Part shown: positions 1-5,868 of the stretch, one piece after another | Layout: the number at the start of each line of letters is the position of its first letter | How positions within the stretch are numbered: the stretch's first letter is position 1 | Source: Anaerolineae bacterium | GTDB lineage: Bacteria > Chloroflexota > Anaerolineae > 4572-78 | Assembly (NCBI GenBank): GCA_027022125.1 | Contig: JALVZI010000327.1 | Span: forward strand, 1 to 9,148 | Length of the DNA stretch: 9,148 nucleotides | Direction of reading: 5' to 3' | Translations under genes and position numbers: made by a program | The notes under the pieces: generated by a model | Told to the model about the DNA's origin: nothing | Seen by the model: the letters and a program-made list of their open reading frames with translations, nothing else | Databases searched by the model: none

Positions 1-12
1 AAAAAATAGTGG

Positions 13-32
13 ATTCCCGCTTTCGCGGGAAT
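13..32. repeat. Short palindrome ATTCCC-N8-GGGAAT, dRS3-like
   Basis: Bases 13-20 (ATTCCCGC) pair perfectly with 25-32 (GCGGGAAT) around a 4-nt loop. The pattern ATTCCC-N8-GGGAAT matches the form of the dRS3 repeats of Neisseria, and similar palindromes ending in GGGAATGAC occur in many unrelated bacteria. It could instead be the hairpin of a terminator for a gene left of the window. On the + strand no T-run follows it directly. On the - strand a T-run (bases 1-6) follows after about six bases, but no - strand gene enters from the right. A dispersed repeat is the better reading. Confidence 0.5.
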
Positions 33-59
33 GACATGCGCTTCTTTTTCGATTATACA
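31..59 (+). promoter_or_regulatory. Candidate sigma-70-type promoter of the chemoreceptor gene
   Basis: ATGACA (31-36) and TATACA (54-59) are separated by 17 nt, matching the -35 consensus at 5 of 6 and the -10 at 4 of 6 positions. Transcription would begin near 66 and give a leader of about 85 nt. The -35 box overlaps the right edge of the palindrome at 13-32. The -10 lacks the conserved final T, so this is only a candidate. No sigma-28 (flagellar) type promoter was seen. Confidence 0.3.
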
Positions 60-149
60 TCTCGGGGTATATCGCATTTATAGGTTTTCTGAGTTTTGTC
101 AGTCAATCAGCTTTAATGCAGGTACATCTTTTCAAAAAAGGATATATCT

Positions 150-3100
150 ATGACTGCTCGTGCACAACAAAAACTTCCATTTCGACAATCATTACGGGGA
201 AAACTGCTACTGGCGTTTATCGTCGTAGCACTGTTGCCACTCATCGTCGTCGGGATTATCGGGCTGTGGAAAGCGCAAACCGCACTGCAAACCGCCGCCA
301 TTAACAATTTGATTTCCGTACGCGATATAAAAACTGCACAGGTAGAAAGTTTTTTTGTGGAACGCATCAAAGATGCGCACGTGCTGGCACAAAACCCATT
401 CATTGTTGATGGTATGCGCTCGTTGAACTTGGTGGTTCAATCAGATGCCAACCGCAATGGCAACACCCCCGCCGAACAGATGGCGAAATATGTTGCGCTT
501 TATCAGAACAAGGCAAATTTAGCCAATGCCAAAGATGGCAGCGCATACAGCGCGCTGCACGGTCAACTGCATATTTATCTGCAAAAAATTGTCGAAAACT
601 ACGGGTTTTACGATTTATTTCTAATCAATGCCCAAACAGGGCTGGTGGAATACACTGTCGCCAAAGGTGATGATTATGGCGCAGATTTGAAGCACGGCAG
701 TTATGCAGGTACCAATTTGGGCAAAGTGTTCCAACTGGCAGCCAACAGTAACGACCCTAACTTTGCCACGATTGTCGATTTCGCACCATACGGTCCTCAA
801 CATCTCCCCGCGTCTTTTGTTGCCGCACCAATTTTTGATGGGAATGGCACAAAATTGGGTGTGCTCGTCTTTCAATTGCCCATTGATGAAATCAACCGGC
901 TGATGAGCGAGTCTCACGGGTTGAGCAAAACCGGCGAAACCTATCTCATCGGTGCGGATAAATTGATGCGTTCCGATTCCCGTTTCAGCACAGAAAACAC
1001 CTTTTTGAAACAGAAAGTAGATACCGCTTCTGCCAATGCCGCACTAATGGGCGAAACTGGCGTGCGTCTCACCGAAAATTACGCCGGGAAAAAGGTGCTA
1101 TCGGCATACCGCTCAGTTGACATTCCCGGTCTCGATTGGGCAATACTGGCAGAGATTGAACAGCGTGAAGCGTTTTCTGCCATCACCCAACTTTTCCAAT
1201 TTGTGGTAATTATGTTTGCAATTATCATCGGGCTGGTGCTGGGCGGCTCGTATTTTGTTGCCAACCAAATGACACAACCGCTGCACGTGCTCACTGCGGC
1301 AGCAAAACGGCTTGCTGTGGGTGATGCGGCACTCACCGGGGTAGATGAAAACGCCGCCCAAAAAGCCTTTTCGCGGCGAGATGAACTGGGAATTGTGGGA
1401 CACGCATTTCAGGAACTGATTCTCTATTTTAATGAAATGGCAAATGCCGCACAAACCATCGCCGACGGCAATCTTGCCGTGCAAATTGAGCCGCGTTCTG
1501 ATAAAGACGTGTTCGGTATTGCGTTCAACCGGATGATTACAGACCTGCGCGAGTTGGTCGGTCAGGTTTCTGGTATGGCGGAATATGTCAGCACCGCTTC
1601 TCAACGGCTCACCACCGTGGCGACCACTTCCGGGCAAACCACCCAGCATGTCACCGATACCATCGAACAGATAGCGGAAGGGAGCACTGCCCAAACCAAC
1701 AGCATCGAAAAAGCATCGCATACAGTAGATCAGGTTGTAAAAGCCATCGAAGGTGTGGCGGCGGGGGCGCAAGAGCAAGCCAGCGCCGCTAACCGCACTA
1801 TGGAAATGACCCAACAGTTAGATAATATCATTCAAACGGTGGCGCGTAACGCTCAACAGAGCGCGTCGGGTTCGGCACAAGCGGCAGAAACCGCCCGCGC
1901 CGGGGCTACCACCATCGAGGAAGCCATCACCGGAATGGGCACTATCAAAACAAAAGTGGAACAAGCCGCCCAAAAAATACAAGAAATGGGAAAATGGTCG
2001 GCGAAAATTGGGAAAATTGTTGCCGCCATTGACGACATCGCATCGCAAACCAATTTGTTGGCGCTTAACGCTGCCATCGAAGCCGCACGCACCGGCGCAC
2101 ATTCGCGCCAGCAAATCGAAACATTATTGGGGCAGCTGCTGGTGGTGCAAGCCGGTTTGTTGGCAGAATTGATGGTTCAGCGCGAGGGGGAATATCCAAA
2201 CGATTATTGGCGACAGTTAGCACACGCCACCAACATTGACAATATCTGCATCACCGATGATGACGGCGTTATTGTTTTCAGCGATGATGCCAGTTTGCTC
2301 GGTTTCCGCTTTCCAGAAGACCCCAACGACCAAGCCTTTGAATTCCGCAAACTCATCCATATGTCAGAAGGTTCCGTCATCCAGTCCATCCAGCAGCGCA
2401 GTATCGATGGTCAATTGTACAAATATGTCGGTGTGCCGCGCAAAGATAAGCCGGGCATCGTGCAAGTGGGGTTCCACGCCACCAGCGTGTCGCAATTCCA
2501 ATTGCAGGTTGGCGGGTTTGCCGTGGTTGCCGATGAAGTGCGGAAATTGGCGGAAAAATCGGCGGGGGCGGCGAAAGAGATTGCCCAACTCATCCAAACC
2601 ATTCAAACAACCGTTGCCGATGCCGTCGCCGCGATGGATGAAAGCACGCGAGAAGTTGAAGTCGGCACATCGCTGGCAGATGAAGCGGGCAGCGCCCTGC
2701 AAAACATTTTGCAGGTGGTCGAAACGGTGAGCGCGCAAGTTTCTGGTATTGCTGCCGCCGCCGATGAGATGCGCAGTGCCGCCGATGAGTTGAACAATAG
2801 CGTCGAAACCGTTTCGGCGGTGATAGAAGAAAATACCGCCGCCGCAGAAGAGATGACCGCCGGCGCAACCGCCGTTTCTGATGAGTTGGAATCCATCGTC
2901 AGTATCTCGGAAGAAAACACCGCCATCATTCAAGACATCAGCGACACTGCGGAAGAAATGCACCGGCAGGTGAAAGAAACCATCACCGCAGCACACTCGC
3001 TCAGCGATATGGCAGACAATCTCATCACGCTGGTCTCGCATTTCCATCTGGAAACCGGTTCTGAAGTGTTGGCGCAGGTTGATATGTTCCGCCGCGCACA

Positions 3101-3422
3101 CCTCACGTGGGTAACCAATGTTGAATCAATGCTGGCGGGGAAAATGCATCTGTCGGAAGATGACATCAGCGACCACACCGCCTGCGCACTGGGCGAATGG
3201 TTTTACGGGCGCGGGCAAGAGGATTTCGGCTCGTGGGAACCGTTCATCGCGCTGGAAACCCCGCATATGGAACTTCACCGAATTGTTACCGCGTGTGTGC
3301 AAGCCTATAACAGTGGCAATATCACCAAGGCTCAAGCCTATCTGCCGCAGGTGGAATCTCTTTCGGCGGAAATTGTCAGTCATTTGGATGCGATGGAGCA
3401 AGCATTGCAGCATAGCGAGTAG
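150..3422 (+). CDS. Methyl-accepting chemotaxis protein with a sensor domain inserted in the signalling hairpin tip and a C-terminal CZB domain
   Basis: Transmembrane chemoreceptor (1090 aa) that would control a CheA kinase through CheW. AAAGGA (137-142) lies 7 nt before the ATG. Domains in order: short cytoplasmic start; TM1 about 17-41; periplasmic double-Cache-like sensor about 42-340 (for example GETYLIGADKLMRSDSR); TM2 about 349-373; HAMP about 374-428 (P377, D411-E-L-G); a second HAMP-like unit about 425-475 (D453-V-F-G); signalling coiled coil about 480-960; CZB about 978-1085. The hairpin hub is split: the descending arm ends ALNAAIEAARTGAHSR (to R653) and the returning arm resumes at GGFAVVADEVRKLAE (from G788). 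About 135 residues between them look like a single-Cache/PAS-type domain: a long helix about 654-690, then DDDGVIVF (703-710), SIDGQLYKYVGV (751-762) and KDKPGIVQVGF (765-775). The two arms are about equally long, as a folded hairpin requires. Likely CZB zinc ligands are H984, C1012, H1039 and H1043. The ligands are unknown. The MCP call is certain; the Cache assignment of the insert is by pattern only. Confidence 0.95.
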   Translation: MTARAQQKLPFRQSLRGKLLLAFIVVALLPLIVVGIIGLWKAQTALQTAAINNLISVRDIKTAQVESFFVERIKDAHVLAQNPFIVDGMRSLNLVVQSDANRNGNTPAEQMAKYVALYQNKANLANAKDGSAYSALHGQLHIYLQKIVENYGFYDLFLINAQTGLVEYTVAKGDDYGADLKHGSYAGTNLGKVFQLAANSNDPNFATIVDFAPYGPQHLPASFVAAPIFDGNGTKLGVLVFQLPIDEINRLMSESHGLSKTGETYLIGADKLMRSDSRFSTENTFLKQKVDTASANAALMGETGVRLTENYAGKKVLSAYRSVDIPGLDWAILAEIEQREAFSAITQLFQFVVIMFAIIIGLVLGGSYFVANQMTQPLHVLTAAAKRLAVGDAALTGVDENAAQKAFSRRDELGIVGHAFQELILYFNEMANAAQTIADGNLAVQIEPRSDKDVFGIAFNRMITDLRELVGQVSGMAEYVSTASQRLTTVATTSGQTTQHVTDTIEQIAEGSTAQTNSIEKASHTVDQVVKAIEGVAAGAQEQASAANRTMEMTQQLDNIIQTVARNAQQSASGSAQAAETARAGATTIEEAITGMGTIKTKVEQAAQKIQEMGKWSAKIGKIVAAIDDIASQTNLLALNAAIEAARTGAHSRQQIETLLGQLLVVQAGLLAELMVQREGEYPNDYWRQLAHATNIDNICITDDDGVIVFSDDASLLGFRFPEDPNDQAFEFRKLIHMSEGSVIQSIQQRSIDGQLYKYVGVPRKDKPGIVQVGFHATSVSQFQLQVGGFAVVADEVRKLAEKSAGAAKEIAQLIQTIQTTVADAVAAMDESTREVEVGTSLADEAGSALQNILQVVETVSAQVSGIAAAADEMRSAADELNNSVETVSAVIEENTAAAEEMTAGATAVSDELESIVSISEENTAIIQDISDTAEEMHRQVKETITAAHSLSDMADNLITLVSHFHLETGSEVLAQVDMFRRAHLTWVTNVESMLAGKMHLSEDDISDHTACALGEWFYGRGQEDFGSWEPFIALETPHMELHRIVTACVQAYNSGNITKAQAYLPQVESLSAEIVSHLDAMEQALQHSE
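2109..2513 (+). other. In-frame Cache/PAS-like domain inserted at the chemoreceptor hairpin turn
   Basis: This marks the coding segment for residues about 654-788 of the chemoreceptor. Ordinary receptors read EAARAGE-x-GRGFAVVADEV without a break. Here the part matching AGExGR is TGAHSR (648-653), and the part matching GFAVV begins at G789, so the insert sits just after the hairpin turn. The segment starts with an amphipathic helix (QIETLLGQLLVVQAGLLAEL), then a predicted alpha/beta fold with an acidic turn TDDDG (702-706), the stretch GFRFPEDPNDQAFEFRKL, and a final strand IVQVGF. The wording resembles extracytoplasmic single-Cache sensors of other receptors, but this copy would be cytoplasmic. 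The reading frame is intact on both sides and the base composition looks like the rest of the gene, so a sequencing artefact is unlikely. Confidence 0.8.
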
Positions 3423-3455
3423 ACTACTCGAAAATTGTGTGATACCGGTTATAAA

Positions 3456-3461
3456 AAGGAG
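3456..3461 (+). promoter_or_regulatory. Ribosome binding site of cheW
   Basis: AAGGAG lies 5 nt before the ATG at 3467, inside the 44-nt gap after the chemoreceptor stop codon. The gap holds no convincing promoter or terminator hairpin, which supports co-transcription of the two genes. Confidence 0.75.
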
Positions 3462-3466
3462 ATTTT

Positions 3467-3919
3467 ATGGAGAATCAATTTGTCATCTTTAAATTGGAAG
3501 AAGAGCATTACGGTGTCAATATCGTCACGGTAGAGAGCATCATAAAAGTGCAAGAAATTACCAAAATGCCACACGTGCCCGATTTTGTGGAAGGCATCAC
3601 CAATTTGCGGGGTGTGGTCATTCCGGTGATTGACCTGCGCAAACGATTCAGTCTGCCCCAAACCGTCGAAACGAAAGACACGCGCATCATTGTGGTGGAA
3701 ATGAACGGCGTGATGGCGGGTATGGTGGTTGATGCAGTCACAGAAGTGGTTCGCGTGCCGGAAGACAACATCGAACCGCCTTCGCCGATGGTGAGCAGTG
3801 TGGATACTGCGTTCATCACCGGTATAGCCAAAGTAGACAAACGGCTCATCATTTTGTTGGATTTGAGCAAAGTTTTAACGGGCGCAGAAAAAGAACATCT
3901 GCAAGCGGTTGTGGCATAA
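3467..3919 (+). CDS. cheW: Chemotaxis coupling protein CheW
   Basis: Cytoplasmic adaptor that links chemoreceptor tips to the CheA kinase. The 150-aa length is typical for CheW, and the whole protein is one CheW domain. Visible family features are the opening FVIFKLEEEHYGVNI (5-19), VESIIKVQEITKMPHVP (22-38), the core motif GITNLRGVVIPVIDLRKRF (43-61) with the conserved Arg at 48 in NLRG, and the closing ILLDLSKVL. The gene follows the chemoreceptor by 44 nt with its own strong Shine-Dalgarno sequence and is very probably in the same transcript. The pairing suggests it serves this unusual receptor, but a general role is equally possible because cheA, cheR and cheB are not in the window. It ends 9 nt before the stop codon of a convergent gene, with no room for a separate terminator. 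Confidence 0.95.
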   Translation: MENQFVIFKLEEEHYGVNIVTVESIIKVQEITKMPHVPDFVEGITNLRGVVIPVIDLRKRFSLPQTVETKDTRIIVVEMNGVMAGMVVDAVTEVVRVPEDNIEPPSPMVSSVDTAFITGIAKVDKRLIILLDLSKVLTGAEKEHLQAVVA

Positions 3920-3928
3920 CTCCGCCCG

Positions 3929-4411
3929 TCAGAGCGGCACGGGGGTTGGCTCTTCGCCGGAAGGGGTGGGCGGCGGCGGCAGCGTCGGGGTGGGCGTTGG
4001 CGTGGATGTTGCCGTGGGTGTCAGAGTGGGTGTGGCGGTGAATGTGGGTGTCGCCGTGGGTTGAGACGAGGTGGGAGTCGCGGTGGGACGCGGCGTGAAA
4101 GTCGGGGTGGCAGTGGGCACAACCGTGGGGAAATACTGGGTCGGCGTCGGTTCGAGCGTGTCGGTGGGTGTGGGTGTTTTGATGGGCAGCACCGGTGTCG
4201 GCGTGGCGATATTCGAAGTGGCGGTGGGGCTGGGTGTCCAAATGAAGGGCGTCGGCGTGAAAAATTGTTGTGCTTCCGGCGTGCTGACAGGGGTATTCAA
4301 CAGCGCGAATCCCACACAATAGCACGGCAGGGTCATCACAATTGCCAAAAACAGCAGGGTATAGGTTGTGCGTCGCTGGGGAGAAAGACTGTCCAGCCAA
4401 GAATTCCGCAT
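3929..4411 (-). CDS. Signal-anchored protein with a long Thr-Pro-rich tail
   Basis: No enzymatic function is recognisable in this 160-aa protein. The first 16 residues are polar and basic (RR at 13-14). One hydrophobic segment follows (about 17-38, containing CYC at 30-32), then from about residue 46 to the end almost pure Thr/Pro/Ala/Ser repeats of the type TPTATPTF. The layout predicts an N-terminal anchor with an extended, probably O-glycosylated or wall-spanning, extracytoplasmic stalk. Such Thr-Pro linkers are common in Chloroflexota surface proteins, where they usually precede a folded domain; here the protein simply ends. AGGG lies 6 nt before the ATG. The gene has its own promoter at 4454-4482 but lies on the same strand just behind the ECF sigma block, so it may belong to that regulon. 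The two Cys do not form a convincing lipobox. The reading frame is well supported by the sustained Thr-Pro codon pattern. Confidence 0.75.
   Translation of the reverse strand: MRNSWLDSLSPQRRTTYTLLFLAIVMTLPCYCVGFALLNTPVSTPEAQQFFTPTPFIWTPSPTATSNIATPTPVLPIKTPTPTDTLEPTPTQYFPTVVPTATPTFTPRPTATPTSSQPTATPTFTATPTLTPTATSTPTPTPTLPPPPTPSGEEPTPVPL
3950..4260 (-). repeat. Degenerate Thr-Pro coding repeat
   Basis: The DNA for the Thr-Pro tail is a tandem-like degenerate repeat, seen on the + strand as GTGGGTGTCGG-type units. G-runs at 3963-3966, 3968-3970, 3987-3990 and 3992-3994 on the + strand could in principle form a G-quadruplex, though the middle loop is long (16 nt). The unit is not exact, so codon-level expansion followed by drift is the likely origin. 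Confidence 0.6.
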
Positions 4412-4453
4412 TGCAAGCCCTCATTCGGCAAAATGCCAAAAGTGTACATTCGG

Positions 4454-4482
4454 ATGATACTGCAATGCCGAAAAATCGTCAA
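4454..4482 (-). promoter_or_regulatory. Sigma-70-type promoter for the Thr-Pro-rich protein gene
   Basis: On the - strand, TTGACG (4482-4477) and TATCAT (4459-4454) are separated by exactly 17 nt, each matching consensus at 5 of 6 positions. The promoter lies in the 83-nt gap just after the stop codon of the upstream membrane protein gene. Initiation near 4447 would leave a leader of about 35 nt ending in the AGGG ribosome binding site. It is the best promoter match in the window. It implies that the Thr-Pro gene can be expressed without the ECF operon. Confidence 0.65.
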
Positions 4483-4494
4483 CTGCACCGAAGA

Positions 4495-5004
4495 TTATCG
4501 CAGCACGCCGCCGGTTGCCATCGGCGGTTTTAACCCCACCACCGACACAACGACCGGCGGGGTGTCGTTCAGCGCGACTTCGGTTGCGGGGCGAACCACA
4601 TCGGTGGGCGGCAGGTTTATCGGCGGGGTGGCAACGGTATGAGCTTCCACCGGCTGTACCGATTTCAGCGCGCGGAATTGCTGTCTTTCCGGATTGATGA
4701 CGATGGCTTCGGTGCGTGTTTCAGTGTGAGTCACAACCACTTCCGGCGTGAAAGTGGTTGCCGGTGGTGAAAATCTGCGATAATCAGTTTTTAACGCCAT
4801 CCGGCTGCCCAGCAGCACCAGTATGGCAAGTACCACCTGCGCCCCCATCGACCATCGCCAGCGGGGCAATCGCGGCGACGCGGCGGCAATCGCCGCGCGG
4901 ATGCGCCGCCAAACTCGGCGCGGCGGGGTTTTGCCCGACACTTGCGCCCGCAGCGATTGCGCCACCAATGCGTCAAAATCGTCGGCGTGTTTACGAGTGC
5001 TCAT
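4495..5004 (-). CDS. Single-pass membrane protein, putative anti-sigma factor of the adjacent ECF sigma
   Basis: A 169-aa protein with a cytoplasmic N-terminal part (1-51, rich in Arg and Ala, including FDALVAQSLRAQV and RRVWRRIRAAIAAA), one transmembrane helix (about 53-71, GAQVVLAILVLLGSRMAL), and an extracytoplasmic Thr/Pro/Val-rich tail without clear repeats. The ATG lies inside the end of the sigma factor gene (14-nt overlap), which points to translational coupling and near-stoichiometric production. ECF factors are typically followed by such a membrane regulator, so anti-sigma is the leading reading. The role rests on context: there is no HxxxCxxC zinc anti-sigma signature, and the protein has no Cys at all. 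It could instead be a membrane protein unrelated to sigma control. The topology is clearly visible; the function is inferred. Confidence 0.7.
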   Translation of the reverse strand: MSTRKHADDFDALVAQSLRAQVSGKTPPRRVWRRIRAAIAAASPRLPRWRWSMGAQVVLAILVLLGSRMALKTDYRRFSPPATTFTPEVVVTHTETRTEAIVINPERQQFRALKSVQPVEAHTVATPPINLPPTDVVRPATEVALNDTPPVVVSVVGLKPPMATGGVLR

Positions 5005-5575
5005 AAGCCAAAACTCTCAACAATTGCTTATCTGCCAAAATGGTATTCCGCAATTTCTTTCGGGCATAATATAGCCGCGATTTCACCGTGCCGACCGGCA
5101 CATTCATAATCTCCGCAATTTCTTCCAGCGATAAATCTTGCAAATAAAATAATACCAGCGTGGTTCGCTGTTTTATTTCCAACCGGTTGATGGCTTTTAA
5201 AACCATTGTCTGCAACTCTTGTGTTTCCACCTGTTTTTCCGGCGATTTTATCGGCGCCGGCAGCCAATCCGCCAGTTTTTGCAGCATTGTTTGTTTGCGC
5301 CGCCGCCGGGCAGTGATGTCATATGTTAAATTCACCATCACCCGGTAAAGCCACGGCGCAGGCGAAACATCGGTGCGCATTTGGGGCAAATGGCGATACG
5401 CCCGCAAAAATACCTCTTGCAGAATTTCTTCCGCCAAAAAGCGGTCGCCGCTGATTGCCAGCGCGGTGCGGTACAGCGCCGTTTTATGGCGATGGTACAG
5501 CGCTTCAAATGCCTGCATGTCGCCCTGTTGCGCGCGAGCAATCAATTCCGGTTCATCGGTGGTCGGCGGAGTCAA
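4991..5575 (-). CDS. ECF-family RNA polymerase sigma factor
   Basis: A sigma-70-family factor of the extracytoplasmic-function group that would direct RNA polymerase to stress or envelope genes. With the start chosen here it is 194 aa, the usual ECF size. Region 2 spans about residues 23-92, with EEILQEVFLRAYRHL (49-63), PWLYRVMVNLTYD (74-86) and the basic run RRRRK (90-94). Region 4 spans about 125-178, with the helix-turn-helix LSLEEIAEIMNVPVGTVKSRL (148-168) and YARKKLR (170-176). The start is the TTG at 5575-5573 because GGGGAGG (5587-5581) sits 5 nt upstream and conserved sequence begins a few residues later. A GTG at 5683 is in frame but lies inside the repeat at 5673-5777 and adds only unconserved sequence. 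A possible ECF-type promoter is GAAC (5623-5620), then 17 nt, then CGTAAT (5602-5597), which would allow autoregulation; this is weak evidence. The gene overlaps the putative anti-sigma gene by 14 nt. Confidence 0.92.
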   Translation of the reverse strand: MTPPTTDEPELIARAQQGDMQAFEALYHRHKTALYRTALAISGDRFLAEEILQEVFLRAYRHLPQMRTDVSPAPWLYRVMVNLTYDITARRRRKQTMLQKLADWLPAPIKSPEKQVETQELQTMVLKAINRLEIKQRTTLVLFYLQDLSLEEIAEIMNVPVGTVKSRLYYARKKLRNTILADKQLLRVLAYEHS

Positions 5576-5580
5576 GCGCG

Positions 5581-5587
5581 CCTCCCC
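5581..5587 (-). promoter_or_regulatory. Strong ribosome binding site fixing the TTG start of the sigma factor
   Basis: On the - strand GGGGAGG is followed by 5 nt and then TTG (5575-5573). No comparable site precedes the upstream in-frame GTG at 5683, so this site decides the start. Confidence 0.7.
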
Positions 5588-5672
5588 ACTATTAAAATTA
5601 CGAACTTCGGTTGTAAAATGTTCATAAAATAATGTGCATTCTTCGTAACTATTCAGGACATAATGGTATTGT

Positions 5673-5777
5673 GCCGATTTCACCCTTCGATACGCCCTGC
5701 GGGCTACTCAGGATGAAATCGGCAGGAAAAAACGCATCCTGAGTAGCGGTTCGCTGCGCGAACCGCGTATCGAAGGG
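5673..5777. repeat. Structured REP-like element with a four-arm fold
   Basis: In the divergent region, 5683-5693 (CCCTTCGATAC) is the perfect reverse complement of 5767-5777, and 5705-5715 (TACTCAGGATG) that of 5735-5745. Between these paired blocks each side carries its own hairpin: 5694-5697 with 5701-5704 (GCCC/GGGC), and 5746-5753 with 5759-5766 (GCGGTTCG/CGAACCGC). The whole can fold as a four-way junction with a terminal loop at 5716-5734. A competing 10-bp pairing also exists, 5673-5682 (GCCGATTTCA) with 5714-5723. CTTCGATACGC and CTACTCAGGATG-like words are typical of dispersed REP-type repeats in several phyla. Five T residues at 5780-5784 directly after the right arm could give some terminator activity, but no + strand gene lies upstream to need it. 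Confidence 0.75.
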
Positions 5778-5813
5778 CGTTTTTCCCGTCCCCCTGAATA
5801 ATTACCATTTTTC

Positions 5814-5841
5814 TTTACTTTCCCCCGCGGTCTGCTATACT
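5814..5841 (+). promoter_or_regulatory. Candidate sigma-70 promoter of the thioredoxin-domain gene
   Basis: TTTACT (5814-5819) and TATACT (5836-5841) are separated by 16 nt, with 4 of 6 and 5 of 6 matches to consensus. Initiation near 5848 gives a short leader that still contains the ribosome binding site at 5860-5865. The site lies just downstream of the REP-like element. Confidence 0.5.
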
Positions 5842-5859
5842 TTCTCACAGCAACCCTTT

Positions 5860-5865
5860 GGAGGA
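5860..5865 (+). promoter_or_regulatory. Ribosome binding site of the thioredoxin-domain gene
   Basis: GGAGGA sits 3 nt before the ATG at 5869 (5 nt counted from the GGAG core). It supports this start, which also gives the conserved family N-terminus directly. Confidence 0.7.
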
Positions 5866-5868
5866 CAA

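Noticed and set aside
1..35. Rho-independent terminator
   Set aside because: No T-run follows the hairpin directly on the + strand, and the T-run on the - strand is offset with no gene to terminate. A dispersed palindrome is the better reading.
2100..2510. Frameshift, separate small gene or assembly chimera inside the chemoreceptor
   Set aside because: The frame is open through the segment, both hairpin arms match consensus on either side, and the insert has a coherent domain-like sequence. An in-frame domain insertion is the simpler explanation.
1113..3101. Long - strand frames opposite the chemoreceptor gene
   Set aside because: The + strand frame is conserved along its length, and the opposite frames give no recognisable protein and no ribosome binding sites.
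4300..4330. Lipoprotein signal in the Thr-Pro-rich protein
   Set aside because: The Cys residues at 30 and 32 are preceded by Pro and Tyr, not by the small residues of a lipobox. A plain signal anchor fits better.
4061..4642. + strand frame opposite the Thr-Pro and anti-sigma genes
   Set aside because: The translation is a Gly/Arg-rich by-product of the Thr-Pro repeat and crosses the end of one gene and the promoter of another.
5576..5683. Longer sigma factor starting at GTG 5683
   Set aside because: The extra 36 residues are unconserved, the start lies in the REP-like element, and no good ribosome binding site precedes it. The TTG at 5575 has GGGGAGG 5 nt upstream.
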